Position numbers and translations under genes: made by a program. A stretch of DNA of 64,000 nt from Phoronis australis. Its lineage: Eukaryota; Phoronida; Phoronidae. Location of the stretch: the NCBI GenBank assembly GCA_002633005.1, contig NMRA01000616.1, forward strand, positions 62,001 to 126,000. Direction: 5' to 3'. Shown here in pieces: positions 26,341 to 34,239 of this stretch. The notes under the pieces are model-generated. The model ran no database searches. It was not told the origin of the DNA and saw nothing but the letters and a program-made list of their open reading frames with translations. The first letter of the stretch is position 1, and each line of letters opens with the position of its first letter.

Positions 26341-28418
26341 TGTATGTATGTATGTATGTATGTATGTATGTATGTATGTATGTATGTATGTATATATGTA
26401 TGTATGTATATATGCATGAATGGATGCATGCATGCCTAGATGCATGAATGTATGTATGTTCGTACATGTATGTACATGTATATATCTCATTTTGTGACAC
26501 AGGGAGGCGAAAATGCACCAGAAGCAACTTTCATAATGAATCAATGGGGTATGGAGAAGGGTAACAGGTACGTACAATCTCTTTCCCAAGCCTCAAGATG
26601 GCGCCTTTGAGGCTTGGTTATAGGAAATGAAATGTATAAGAGTTCTGACAGATTTTTACGAATATCGCCGGAATATCACGAGTAATATAAACATGGGTGG
26701 CCAAGCACTGAAATAGGTGGAGGCTATCGCTCCCCAGCCCCTTGCTGTGCAGTAGTGAAATAAGTGGGGACTATAGCCCCCCCAGACCCCTATGGTGCCC
26801 CGCCTATGCTAAAATTATATCAACTTTGATTTTTTGCAGTATAATACAAAAATGAAAACTAACGCTATATTGGAGCAATTTACTTCTAAATTATTGGAAA
26901 AATAACGTATAATTATTAGAAAACAGATTAATTTCAATGATACTTTTAATAAAAAAGAATTGAAAATAAGTACTCCAACAACCTTTATTTTAAATAACCA
27001 TAACAATGTCTTCTGTATAAATACATCTTTTTAGTGAGGTGTACAAATATGTTAAGAATAACTATTATTAAAATCTCTTGGGCTATTTACACCGACCTCT
27101 TGTCTATTTAACTGTCACGACGTTTCAGTCGTTCTAAACAAGAGGTCGGTGTAACTAGATCAAGAGATATTAATAATAGTTGTAACACGCCATCACCTCA
27201 AAGCGGTTTTAGAAAGTGATGTTGAGACCAGTTTATCCTGTCAGCCCGCCATATTTTTGGGCACATCACGAGACCTAATCAATACAAGTACGATTAAATT
27301 TCTGCCTCCCACCGGGACTAGAACCCAGGACCTTCTGCTAACACTGAGTGCAGAGGCCCTAGCCACTGAGCCATCGGGACCCTGGGCAATCACGGGAATC
27401 CAATCACACTTAGTAATGGGCATCTTACCCTTGATCTCCATTGTGTGTGTGTAAATATATCTTTTTCAGTGAGAAGTGAGTTCGAGTCCCTGTCGGGGGC
27501 AAAACTATTTTACGACTTATCTTCATTAGGTCACGTGATGTGACCAAAAAGACGGCGTGCTGACGGGATAAACTGTTCTCAATGCCTTCTGCTTCATGAA
27601 AGGCAGCAACAATGCCTGTGAAAATAATTAAAATCTGCCTATATTTTAATGACGTCAAGGCAGCGGGCAAACATTGAGGAGAAGGTATTTCCCATAACCA
27701 AGCCTCAGTGCACCCTCTGACACAGCGCCACCTATACTGAAAAGTGGCCCTATGGAAACATGACTGATGAACGACACACGGAATTCCGTGTGTGGGCATC
27801 AATGCGCATGCTTGGTCGGAAGTTTATCGATCACATCGCAACTACTTGCACACGCCTTCTAAGCACTCTACCAGTTTAGGATTAGCCACGGGATCGGGGT
27901 TGTCTTAATTTTGTTTACATCGATCACTGCCGTTTTTATATCATTTGCAATTATTCAAGTCAAAGGTGGTCGCCATACTACGTAACGGTAAATTGAAAGG
28001 GGTGTCCCAGATTTCAACCAATGGGAATGACTGAATGTTATGGCGTCGGTTTCATTACTTTAAGCAATAAACTACACTACACAGTGCTACCCTTCGTGGA
28101 AGAGTGGTACAAGCCTCAATGGATAAACCGATCAGCGCCATCTTGAATCTTGGGGACGAGGCTGCAGGTACATAATGCGCTGATTCAAGTTCATCTCCCG
28201 TTACCTGTAAAATATGCTATTAGCGTGATGACCACAACAAGGAGGACAAAGACTGCTGCCAGCAGTGACTTTTCTAGAACCGTGCACTTGATGTAAATCC
28301 TCCACTTCGATCGACAGATGCGAGGTTGCGACAATTCCCTATCGGCTTCACAGCTATCCTTGTCGTTGTCGCAAGACAAGTTTTGGAGTTCGACTTGCAC
28401 GTCTTCTTGTGTAGACAT
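2653..28418 (-). CDS. M13 metallopeptidase gene (neprilysin/ECE-like), multi-exon, 3' end outside window
   Basis: A type II membrane zinc endopeptidase of family M13, which cleaves peptides outside the cell. I placed 17 coding exons (listed separately). In order they encode a short cytoplasmic tail, a membrane anchor, the first extracellular Cys pair, PCEDF..ACGGW, LGAQPLLDLIR-SLGGWN, an IDW segment, PRWREC, FAIGSMYVKEAF, GYPAYIKDP, GHEITH (zinc and catalytic Glu) and ENIAD (third zinc ligand Glu plus Asp). Resemblance is to both neprilysin and ECE, so I give no symbol. Still missing are the exon with the VNAYY-like substrate motif (8504-9424), a possible mini-exon between 17406 and 17815, an exon between 5225 and 7232, and the C-terminal exons left of 2653. 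Oddities are three GC donors, a probable 1-nt insertion in the exon at 17337-17405, and IFPT where GFDD is usual after HEITH. The gene could be a divergent functional enzyme or an early pseudogene. Confidence 0.88.
2882..3128. mobile_element. Short inverted-repeat element (MITE)
   Basis: 247 bases bounded by CTGGGGCCCGTTCCAA and its imperfect reverse complement TTGGAACAGACCCCAG. AT-rich interior with no ORF. Lies in the intron or flank downstream of the ENIAD exon. Confidence 0.6.
4401..4555 (-). mobile_element. Penelope-like fragment carrying a hammerhead core, copy 1
   Basis: Nearly identical over about 150 bases and in the same orientation as 25821-25979. It contains only non-coding terminal sequence. 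Confidence 0.6.
4411..4449 (-). ncRNA. Hammerhead ribozyme-like motif
   Basis: On the minus strand: CTGATGA (4445-4439), a UCUA/UAGA stem II with loop AUGAA, then GAAACGUU. The ACGU after GAA is self-complementary, as in minimal type I hammerheads that work as dimers. Stem I can form between GAUC before the core and GAUU after it. One closing pair of stem II is lost. Confidence 0.5.
5154..5224 (-). CDS. M13 gene, exon with CLVNQYSSYKING
   Basis: Phase 1 in (TTTCAG|GT), phase 0 out (AAACAT|GTGAGT). It encodes NSEKACLVNQYSSYKINGKH, matching C(M)xxQYxxYxVNG upstream of the third zinc ligand. It joins the HEITH exon in frame, but about 20 residues (the GRxYDxxGxLxxWW part) are absent. Confidence 0.85.
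6935..7085. repeat. Repeat, inverted copy of 30290-30445
   Basis: About 150 bases with GGCGTAGGCGCACGTAGGCG, CAACCACCTTTTGGCATTTG and a final ACCACTGCAGCACT. The reverse complement occurs at 30290-30445 inside the Kolobok-like element. Confidence 0.7.
7233..7297 (-). CDS. M13 gene, zinc-binding exon (GHEITH)
   Basis: Phase 2 in (TTGTTGACAG|G), phase 1 out (CCTACAG|GTAAAC). It encodes SLEFATLGMVMGHEITHIF. The two His are zinc ligands and the Glu is the catalytic base (HExxH). After HEITH the family nearly always has GFDD; here it is IFPT. Confidence 0.88.
7948..7948. other. Single undetermined base in a G run
   Basis: One N inside a run of about 16 G, probably a homopolymer base-call problem. 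Confidence 0.95.
8458..8503 (-). CDS. M13 gene, exon with FGQL (substrate loop after the NAYY strand)
   Basis: The acceptor is CACATTGTTAG|CT (phase 1). It encodes FGQLMKYVPFEGTY. Ending at CTTACAG|GCAGGT (a GC donor, phase 2) keeps HEITH in frame and gives 16 residues from the Gly of FGQL to the SL of the next exon, the same spacing as AGIL...SL in neprilysin. A GT four bases further on would shift the frame. A preceding exon (phase 2 to 1) is needed and was not found. Confidence 0.66.
9425..9531 (-). CDS. M13 gene, exon with FQNFVNSLRYDNEQQ
   Basis: Phase 0 in (ATGTTTCAG|CTC), phase 2 out (GAAAG|GTGATT). It encodes NISKVQLFQNFVNSLRYDN and FLEKTPNKE, matching the FFxNxLxxxxxxxxxxLxK..dr stretch just before the substrate-binding loop. 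Confidence 0.84.
10357..10434 (-). CDS. M13 gene, exon with MLGYPAYIKDP
   Basis: 26 codons, phase 0 to 0 (TTCAATGTAG|ATC ... GAGTCG|GTAAGT). It encodes VNTMLGYPAYIKDPKQIEHQ, matching the M13 IGYPDFI.DP..L segment. Confidence 0.86.
12594..12689 (-). CDS. M13 gene, exon with EVEAVYKDRV..IPWLEE
   Basis: 32 codons, phase 0 to 0 (TTTTTTTCAG|GCT ... GAG|GTAAAT). It encodes ITSEVEAVYKDRVSNIPWLEE, corresponding to the EIxxAFxxxLxxLxWMD helix. Confidence 0.85.
13123..13241 (-). CDS. M13 gene, exon with PRWREC and FAIGSMYVKEAF
   Basis: Phase 1 in (TTGTTTTAG|GT), phase 0 out (CTACAAAAG|GTGAAC). It encodes GQRPRWRECVSLTHYAM and KFAIGSMYVKEAFND, the conserved RW..C...A.G.LYV..F block. Confidence 0.9.
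13648..13686. repeat. Imperfect (TACCAC)n tract
   Basis: Six-base units with C/T variants, in an intron of the M13 gene. Confidence 0.75.
14263..14516. repeat. 31-bp minisatellite, about 8 copies
   Basis: Head-to-tail units beginning GATATCATGAGCTCCGCTTG and ending CGGTGGACGGT, nearly identical with a few substitutions in the first and sixth units. It lies about 50 bases inside the intron downstream of the exon at 14569-14672. No spacers, so not a CRISPR array. Confidence 0.95.
14569..14672 (-). CDS. M13 gene, exon with LRNYMMWTVV
   Basis: Phase 2 in (ATTTTCAG|C), phase 1 out (CAGCTAG|GTAAGG). It encodes TLRNYMMWTVVHKF and SSQFREALRLFQ, matching the LxNYxxWxxV helix. A 31-bp minisatellite begins about 50 bases into the downstream intron. 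Confidence 0.88.
16826..16956 (-). CDS. M13 gene, exon with IDWSQFF and VVSPVYY
   Basis: The acceptor is AATTTTCAG|ATC (phase 0) and the donor is AACAA|GTAAGT (phase 2). It encodes IDWSQFFNA, DYDIVVSPVYYRAL and LLRHML, matching the M13 DWxxFxN...VVVxxPxYL region. Confidence 0.88.
17337..17405 (-). CDS. M13 gene, exon with internal frame conflict
   Basis: 69 bases with good sites at both ends (CCTTATTCCGCAG| and |GTAAGT). Phase 0 fits both neighbours and is open, and its end (NVGSPV before IDW) looks right. The first half resembles the family only in the next frame (LRNPHIFYYEKNI, compare RND...YNKM). The simplest reading is a one-base insertion near the middle, real or from assembly. About eight residues are also missing before it. 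Confidence 0.6.
17454..17496. repeat. 22-bp tandem duplication
   Basis: CAGACAACCAGCGTAGCTAC occurs twice in a row in an intron of the M13 gene. Confidence 0.9.
17816..17935 (-). CDS. M13 gene, exon with KYMIRIGKLIG and FEIQLAK
   Basis: 40 codons, phase 0 to 0 (TTTCAG|CAC ... GCCAAA|GTAAGT). It encodes LLKYMIRIGKLIGVPVDSD and LIQFEIQLAK, matching the DYMxxLGxLL and ELEIQLA helices of M13 enzymes. Confidence 0.88.
18038..18109 (-). CDS. M13 gene, exon equivalent to the DQxxLxLPSRDYYL segment
   Basis: 24 codons, phase 0 at both ends (TTATTGTAG|GTT ... GATAAG|GTAGGG). VLPGGLTLNTPRWYFGN lines up with the family segment that usually reads VDQSGLFLPSRDYYLN, but the Asp-Gln and Ser-Arg-Asp are replaced. 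Confidence 0.78.
18640..18960. repeat. Dispersed repeat family, decayed copy 3
   Basis: Shares the layout GGGCCACACCGGTA..GTCC.AAAA and ACTAGTAGGCTCCACAG with 1976-2290 and 22140-22420, at lower similarity. Confidence 0.45.
19000..22100. other. Intron, no exon recognised
   Basis: Part of the 5.4 kb intron between the M13 exons at 23514 and 18109. ORFs here show no family features. A hAT-type end, CTTGATCCGCCCCTG, is at 21390-21404 (reverse complement CAGGGGCGGATCAAG), without a clear partner. Confidence 0.5.
22140..22420. repeat. Dispersed repeat family with CTCF-like motif, copy 4
   Basis: Shares GGCGGATACGTAGACGCCAA, GCCAAATTTTATGGAAATCC and AACTACGAAGATAGAGAGG with 1-500 and 1976-2290. 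CCAGTGGGTGGTGC lies near 22209. Confidence 0.6.
23514..23661 (-). CDS. M13 gene, exon with LGGWN and FPFFQW
   Basis: The acceptor CACGTTTAG|G (phase 2) completes the Arg codon of the previous exon and gives IRSLGGWN. It continues with WDAATFDLNSFLQQLGQ and FPFFQW, the usual M13 order. No phase-0 GT exists before the stop at about 23504. The donor that joins the next exon in frame is ATAAAG|GCGAGT, a second GC donor. Confidence 0.82.
24605..24728 (-). CDS. M13 gene, exon with RYYMSCMD..LGAQPLLDLIR
   Basis: The acceptor is ATGTTCTCAG|AAAAGCC (phase 1) and the donor is ATCCG|GTGAGT (phase 2). The exon encodes KKAKRYYMSCMDETG and LEELGAQPLLDLIR, very close to the equivalent ECE segment. Confidence 0.9.
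24954..25178 (-). CDS. M13 gene, exon with CHTSSC and PCEDF..ACGGW
   Basis: The acceptor CCTGTGCAG|CGAGAAG in phase 1 matches the preceding exon. The exon encodes VDDVCHTSSC, then MDPAADPCEDFVQYACGGW and IPEGHSSLN, the N-terminal signature of M13. The donor that keeps the frame is GTTTTAG|GCAAGT, a GC donor. Joining there to the next exon gives a linker of about the family length. The nearby GT sites (24928, 24934) are in phase 0 and would break the frame. Confidence 0.88.
25425..25515. repeat. Short degenerate repeat array (GTTCTGTGTGTCCCGG), left arm
   Basis: Units of 17-20 bases such as GGGTTCTGTGTGCCCC. The same unit occurs inverted at 26062-26180. Confidence 0.65.
25821..25979 (-). mobile_element. 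Penelope-like fragment carrying a hammerhead core, copy 2
   Basis: Direct repeat of 4401-4555, diverging after AGTGAGAGATAC. It lies between the inverted short-repeat arrays 25425-25515 and 26062-26180. Confidence 0.6.
25831..25869 (-). ncRNA. Hammerhead-like motif, core damaged
   Basis: Stem II is complete (GUCUA/UAGAC, loop AUGAA) and GAAACGUU is intact, but the first core strand reads CUGAUGG instead of CUGAUGA. Complementary in its damage to the copy at 4411-4449. Confidence 0.45.
26062..26180. repeat. Short degenerate repeat array (CCCGGGACACATAGAAC), right arm
   Basis: About six units of 17-20 bases, inverted relative to 25425-25515. Confidence 0.7.
26311..26408. repeat. (TATG)n microsatellite
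   Basis: About 24 tandem TATG units decaying into TATA and CATG variants up to about 26480. The long ORFs over it on both strands are artefacts. Confidence 0.97.
26586..26617. repeat. Perfect 11-bp hairpin
   Basis: CCAAGCCTCAA and TTGAGGCTTGG separated by 10 bases. A related CCAAGCCTCA is at about 27698. Confidence 0.7.
27060..27182. repeat. Long fold-back with about 45-bp arms
   Basis: The arms 27060-27104 and 27138-27182 pair with few mismatches (ACCGACCTCTTGT and ACAAGAGGTCGGT at the centre, AACTATTATTA outside). The 33-base loop contains GTCACGACGTTTCAGTCG. Confidence 0.8.
27190..27425 (-). mobile_element. tRNA-derived SINE
   Basis: On the minus strand it has a Pol III A box, TGGCTCAGTGGCTA (27373-27360), and a B box, GGTTCTAGTCC (27325-27315), about 35 bases apart, as in a tRNA-like head. 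A body of about 100 bases follows and recurs in forward orientation at 27466-27590. Confidence 0.75.
27466..27590 (+). mobile_element. tRNA-derived SINE, 5'-truncated copy
   Basis: Starts with the B box AGTTCGAGTCC (27479-27489) and continues GGTCACGTGATGTGACCAAA and GCTGACGGGATAAACTG, matching the opposite-strand copy at 27190-27425. Confidence 0.72.
28205..28418 (-). CDS. M13 gene, first coding exon: cytoplasmic tail and membrane anchor
   Basis: 71 codons plus one base, phase 1 at the end (ACA G|GTAACG). The ATG follows directly after an acceptor (TAGCTTTCAG|ATG), so an untranslated exon must lie upstream. The product has an acidic N-terminal tail with DVQVE and QNLSC, then a basic RSKWRIYIKC stretch and about 23 hydrophobic residues (LLAAVFVLLVVVITLIAYF), a signal anchor. 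It closely matches the exon at 60594-60816, which supports this start over an in-frame upstream Met at about 28479. Confidence 0.9.
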
Positions 28419-29657
28419 CTGAAAGCTACGGCAGTATTCAACCAGAAGGTGCATTTTAATTTCCAAGAACGGATTAAGCATTTACTTCGTATGCCAACAC
28501 CAGCGTACATGTATAATCTTACATCCGGTCAGATTATCTCCATATGTAACTAGATAGTGTATTTAATGACAAAAGCATGGCGTTATTAAAAGTAAACCCA
28601 GGAGACTAGTTATGTTTTTAATCAATTCACAAATTAAAACACAACAAATTTCTTACGTGAGCTTTTTCTGTTTGCTTTTTGTTTCGGAAACATCGCAGTG
28701 GCCGTTAAATATATTCTATTAATTGGCGTGTCTTCTAATTAGAGGTCAAAGCTATCAATTCAGTGCAAACCATGTGTCGATCCTTTTATTCATAAAATTA
28801 GGTAGATATTCAGGAGGCCAAAATCAACAATCTTAGGTTTGATGACAAAGGCATGTTAGAAACAGGCAACCATGTATTTTTGGTGATCCTCCCTTGAATC
28901 TAAGGGAGGTCACAAAGCTGAATTATGCACCAATGCCATGGTAATCCGGTATTCTGCCAAAACACATCAACAAGTTTAGGTTTGGACTCATCAGCTGCTT
29001 TATTTTACTGTAACAGGAATTTTGTCCAAATCTAAAAGGTAGGATATTACCCACCATTTTCTCCGACTATGTTGAGGTATATACTTTATACTATACGTAG
29101 ATGAACCCCTTGCTTCTGATCTACAGTATACCGATTCTTGGTGATCTAGGATGTCATTCAATTAGTACGAGGCATAGCCTACTACGTTTGCATATGTCTG
29201 AGATAAACATTTTAGCTGCCAGATGCTAAAAATATGTCTTAAAACTTTTGGAAACTTAATGAAATATTTTATTTTACTTAACATTACAAGTTTCCGGGCG
29301 TTTTGTAATTCAAAATTTTTCGCATCTCGCACTTGCATGAACCAGATGATGTCCGGTGATCTGTCTCATATTTTCCCAGAAATTTCGTATCTCTGTTAGC
29401 AAGACCTCGGATACGAACGATCCAGAGTATAATCTTCGAACTTAGACTTGACTTAAACTCAGACTCGGAACTTAAACAATCACACCGCAGCCATGGTTGA
29501 GCTGAGTTTCGGGTACACAGATTTAATATGGTCTTAGATCAGTAACCGAGGCAGCTAACATTTAACGAAATTACGCGTCGTTACCAAAATTGTGTCATGT
29601 TTTTGCGGCATTCGATACCACCCAGGCCTACTTTGTGTTTGAAAAGCCGTGAATGGG
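28419..29657. other. Upstream region of the minus-strand M13 gene, no gene seen
   Basis: The acceptor right before the ATG at 28418 means the untranslated first exon and promoter lie somewhere upstream. I cannot place them. Confidence 0.4.
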
Positions 29658-30123
29658 TTAAAGGAGAATGCCACCCAAAAACAACATATTTTGTGTCAAT
29701 TTAGATCGAGTAGTTCTACTCGATAACGGCACGTTTGGTTGCCACGGTTACCTGACAACTGACGGCAGACGGAGGTGTTGAAATTATCCAATGACGTCGT
29801 TGGTTTCACACGCAGTCTGATCAACAGTTCACAACACGGGTTACTGGTGTCAGCGTATCGCTTGAATTCATCGTTTAACACCAATAAATCACTTACCATC
29901 GATGTAAAACCCTTTGTTTTATTTCGCTGTTAAGGATTTATTGGTATTTGGACACACCGTAGCCTACAAAGTTCGACAGACCAATTTACCAAGGGCCGTA
30001 ACAGGAGTTTGGGGTCTGTTCGGAGATAAATTCGAAGTATTCTCCCGTTAAATACAGGCAAGAGAACCTAGATCTGTGTTGTTTAGACTTGTGATTTTTT
30101 GAGTTTTAAACACACAAAACGCT

Positions 30124-30235
30124 TGTTATCCCGGCCAGTGGCTCGGAACCCGATCAGACCCGTCGCGGCCGGACTGACTCGTTATCCTGGCCAGTGGCTC
30201 GGAACCCGATCAGGCCCTTCGCGGCCGCCGGGACT
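30124..30235. repeat. 57-bp tandem duplication, GC-rich
   Basis: Two copies of GTTATCC(C/T)GGCCAGTGGC..CGCGGCCG, clearly more GC-rich than the surroundings. Confidence 0.85.
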
Positions 30236-30289
30236 GGCACCAACATAAACCAGCTTAAGCTGGAAACTAAACCTCCAGTCACGAAAAGA

Positions 30290-30445
30290 CTGCAATAGTA
30301 AGTGCTGTAGTGGTAAAAGTAGAGGTAAGTAGGCGCCGAAAGCCCATCGTATCATCTTGAGCATTGAACGTAACCTACGGTGCGTAACAGCTACGTTCAA
30401 ATGCCAAAAGGTGGTTGGCTGCGCCTACGTGTGCCTACGCCCCTA
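30290..30445. repeat. Repeat, inverted copy of 6935-7085
   Basis: Contains CAAATGCCAAAAGGTGGTTG and CTGCGCCTACGTGTGCCTAC, the reverse complement of the copy in the M13 intron. Confidence 0.7.
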
Positions 30446-30779
30446 TACAACACTGTTAATAGTGAGCCAAAGAAATAATGTGCACGTAATTACTTACTTG
30501 AATTAGCCACGAAACTGAAAATCTACTTACTTGCGGGGGCCGCGAAGTCACAGACCGTCAGGGCAAAACTTGTACATTAACAATGATTACTCTACGCGTG
30601 TAAGCGCAGAGTACTGTTGTTCCTGGGTTTTCTTCAATTTTCTTCTTCTTATTCTTATTCTTCTTCCGACCAACTTTGAGGCTTAATAACTCCAAAATGG
30701 GTGGAGACATGTTCTTTAAATTCTGCATGTGATTTTTGGCAGTACATAAATTTTGATTGGTTATATAATCATATTCCAT

Positions 30780-31330
30780 ATTGCACCGGAAGAGGTCATT
30801 TGGTGCAAAGGTCATGTAATTTTTAAAATGCTACTCCTCCTTCAGTTTTAAAGCTATCTTTTTAAAATTCGGCTCACAGGTATAAGTTAACATGAGAATT
30901 TAAAAAGTACTTTTCTAAGTAATCGGGTCATCCAATCCGGTGAAATAGGTCAAAGGTCATTAGGTGCAAACTAAAATTTTGAGCTAGACATTTCAAATTG
31001 ACAGGTCTGATTGCCACAGATAAATCAAATCGGAATCTAAAGTTTCAGGTCATTTAGTGCAACCATGGGGGTCATTAGGTGCATTTTTCTTCTGAAAATT
31101 TGACCTTTTCAATCAGCATGTATTCTGATGTGTCAACCATTAGACAACTGTGATTCTCAGCGTTAAACACATTTTCCATGGGCTTTGCAATAATTCTCCT
31201 AAAGATGCTTAAAATGCACCGGATAAGGTCAATTAGTGCAAAGGTCATGTAACGTTCAAAATGTTATATGTCTTACGTTTTTCAAGGAATTCTTTTCAAT
31301 TTCAGCACACTGGTGTAAGTCAACATGCCA
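30780..31330. repeat. Internal repeat of the Kolobok-like element, units 1 and 2
   Basis: GCACCGGAAGAGGTCA..GTGCAAAGGTCATGTAA recurs at about 31216, and the block AACTAAAATTTTGAGCTAGA to CTTCTGAAAATTTGACC recurs at 33365-33506. Confidence 0.7.
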
Positions 31331-32934
31331 ATAGCGGAGTTGCAACCGAATTGATTTAACGATTGCGCATGTCCGGAAATTAGGGTGCGCAAAGGCTACT
31401 GGGATTGTTGATGGTAAACGGGATGACCGACTGGTTTGCACGACGTGTAATTTGTGTGCATTAAACTACGCTGCTGTATGTAATTCTGCCGCTATTCGCC
31501 CTAATTAGCGCCCATGGCTCAACAAGTGCCCCAACGCGTTTTCAGACTTTGCTAAAGTAAGCGCCCAGCCCATGAACTACATGCGAAAAATGCCCTTACC
31601 TACAGTTCTAACGTCTCCAATTTATCAATTGAAAGATCCGACAGCCTGAATTTGTAACGGACCACGAGCCTCACCGTTATGTCCGTATACACTTCAAACT
31701 TACGCCGCGATTCAAAAAGAACGCAGAAGTTTTGCTGCTCTTGCGAGGGATGTGCCCCACTACGCGGGTCTGGACTTTGAAAACAGACACAGCGTACTTG
31801 TCAAAGAGCGGGATTGCATTGTTTCTTTCCAGTACAGATCTTCTCCGGCCTCAAACTTCTTTGTGCATGTGAAAACCGTGAATCGAAGACTAATAAAAAA
31901 AACTCGACCAGTGTTAGCACGCGACCAAGAAGCGCGCGCTGCATAATGTACCGACTGTCATCGAAGATTAATCGGGTAACATAGCATCGGCAAATAAATA
32001 TTGGCACTAATTTCCGAAAGTTTCCAATACCGTAAAAAGCTTCTGCATTATTTTTAAGAGAAATTATTTAACTAATCATAATTGGTGTTTTTAAGGTCAA
32101 AATGACCCACTTCGCACCCTTACACCCCAAATCTTCCGGGAAATAGCTGTTACACTACGGTCACGCATCCACTCACCCGGCGACTCAATGAGTGACATGT
32201 CGGTCTTACCGAAAAAATTCTCGAACGTTTTTAGCAGATGAGGCCAGCAAGTGCTAAGCCGTAAATATTAAAACACGCTCTGCTTGACTGCTTGACTTAT
32301 TTTTTTTTTGGATACAATGCACACCTAGATCATTACATTACTCTGGCAAATGAACTCTGACAAGCACACGCACGCTTACTCTCACACACACGCATACAAA
32401 CTTCAAAACAAACGTCACGTGACAACAACATGTGTTCCCACAGAGATTTTTCTCGGGTTGCGTGCTACAATCTAGCGTAGATTTGGACTTAATCTGCAGT
32501 TAATCCAGACTTCACAAGAACTTAAAAATCTTAGAGACGCTATTTGGAAAACTTGAGGAGGATTTCAGGTAATTTGTTGAGTCAAAGCTGTATTCTTATT
32601 TAAGAATTCAAGCCCTATCGACGATTGCGAGACCAGCAGCTACGCATTTGTCGGCAAGATTTCGCCCTGGAACTTCAACAAAATTTTATGAAAAATGATC
32701 GTAATTTAACAACGAATTTTGATAGCAATGTACCACAATTTTGTAGAAAGTAAATAATAATAATCTGCACGCTTTATCTTAGCGCGTAATGCATATAGTG
32801 TGCATACGTTAAGTGAGTCGACCCAGAACAGGTGATTGTGCAGAGGCATTATCCTCAAAATTGCTCATGTTGGCTTGGTTCTGGTCAAGCGAAAACAAGT
32901 TTTTTTTTCACTACCAACCGCCGTGGAGTATTTG

Positions 32935-33288
32935 TTACTGTTTCTTTGAAGGGAGATATTGTTGGGCAGTTTCTAAGATACGTTTTCTTGCCGCCCTCAA
33001 AATGAGCGCTGCACACTTTATGCTACGAAGTCGGAAAGAATTCACGAAGTCGGCCTTTGCTACCAGCTCTACCGATGTCTCTGACCCATGTTTAACGCAG
33101 TTCTTGATCCTTGGGAAACAGGTAGTAACTAAATTTTTTATTTCGCTAACTGGTATTATAGCATGCCAGGCACACAACACGTATAACCTCCCTGTGGCCG
33201 GTTCGCCCCCACGCTTGCCGACGTACTTGTTTACCGGCTTAACCACAATGCAACATTCTGACCCATTTCCAATATGGCGGCGTTGCAA
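32935..33288 (-). CDS. Unrecognised ORF inside the Kolobok-like element
   Basis: 117 codons, basic near its C-terminus (ALILRAARKRILETAQQYLP). No motif I can name. It sits between two copies of the element's internal repeat and could be transposase remains or chance. Confidence 0.25.
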   Translation of the reverse strand: MQRRHIGNGSECCIVVKPVNKYVGKRGGEPATGRLYVLCAWHAIIPVSEIKNLVTTCFPRIKNCVKHGSETSVELVAKADFVNSFRLRSIKCAALILRAARKRILETAQQYLPSKKQ

Positions 33289-33334
33289 CTCCGCTATTGA
33301 ATACTTACTTTACTTTGCAATATGCCTAACCAAT

Positions 33335-33720
33335 CAAAAAAATAGGTCAAAGTCATTGAGTGCAAACTAAAATTTTGAGCTAGAGACTTCAGAATTACGT
33401 ATCTGTTTACTAAGTGCAACTGAGTTTGAATTCTAAATTTTCAGGTCATTTGGTGCACCCATGGGGTCAGTAAATAGTAGGTGCATTTTTCTTCTGAAAA
33501 TTTGACCAATCATTCATCTTGTATTCTGAAGTGCTTAAAGTAAAACATCTGTGATTATTAGCATTAACCACACTATAAATCGAGTTAACAATTACCCCCC
33601 TCATCATGGCTCATAATGCACCGGAAGTGGGCAATTAGTGGAAAGGTCATCAAAAATTAATATGTAATTTCTCCTACAATTTTAAAGAATTCCTTCTCAC
33701 ATTGATAAACGGGTTGCTGT
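33335..33720. repeat. Internal repeat of the Kolobok-like element, unit 3
   Basis: Direct, diverged copy of 30945-31330, including GTGCATTTTTCTTCTGAAAA and ATGCACCGGAAGTGG. Confidence 0.7.
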
Positions 33721-33959
33721 CAGTAACATCGCATAATAATTCCAGTAATACGCACGCGCAGAGTCCGTTATTGTCACGCCGTGACAATAATCTTTCTAGT
33801 TTGAATAATGTATTTGTATTTCTAAATAAAGATTCCCCTAACATGTGACCATAGCATATAAAATCGAGTAATTGTTTCGCAACAGCTTTTCCCGATGAAG
33901 ACTTCACGGATCTGATCGTTAGGTTTCACAGGCCGAACTGGAATACACTGATCAAGAAA

Positions 33960-34239
33960 TACTAGAGAGGCGCCGTGAACATGCACAGACAACGGAACGC
34001 ATGGATAGTTCTTTGGTAAGCCGGAATTCCTCAGAGAAAACACTGTCGACAAAATGCTGGCCTCAGACACGGAGATGTTTCACGACCTCATACTTGCTAT
34101 TAACGGCGTACCTTTCATTCTTCACTGCCGCGAGCCACTTCCCAAGCATTTCGGGCTCTCGAAGAAGTCGAAAAAACGATATGCCCGCTTTCTTCACAGC
34201 TTCATAGTTCGGACAAGCGGGAACGATGCACCGCAATAT
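33960..34239 (-). pseudogene. THAP DNA-binding domain of the Kolobok-like element, broken by a TGA
   Basis: In one frame from 34239 the text reads LRCIVPACPNYEAVKKAGIS, FFRLLREPEMLGKWLAAV, then KHLRV-stop-GQHFVDSVFSEEFRL. This fits the THAP zinc finger C-x4-C ... W ... C-x2-HF ... F. The stop, TGA at 34065-34063, sits where the third zinc-ligand Cys is expected, and the reading frame stays correct after it. No ATG precedes the first Cys closely. Confidence 0.75.

Noticed and set aside
26234-26589. ORFs of 63-97 codons on both strands over the TATG repeat
   Set aside because: They are translations of a tetranucleotide microsatellite (YIHTYIHT, MYVCMYVC).
27360-27373. Functional tRNA gene
   Set aside because: A and B boxes are present, but the sequence cannot form a full cloverleaf and recurs as a SINE body.
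32813-33370. 185-codon plus-strand ORF, the longest in the window
   Set aside because: It runs into the internal repeat of the Kolobok-like element, has no motif, and overlaps an equally open minus-strand frame.
34063-34065. Selenocysteine in the THAP domain
   Set aside because: No SECIS was recognised and the element is decayed; a nonsense mutation is far more likely.
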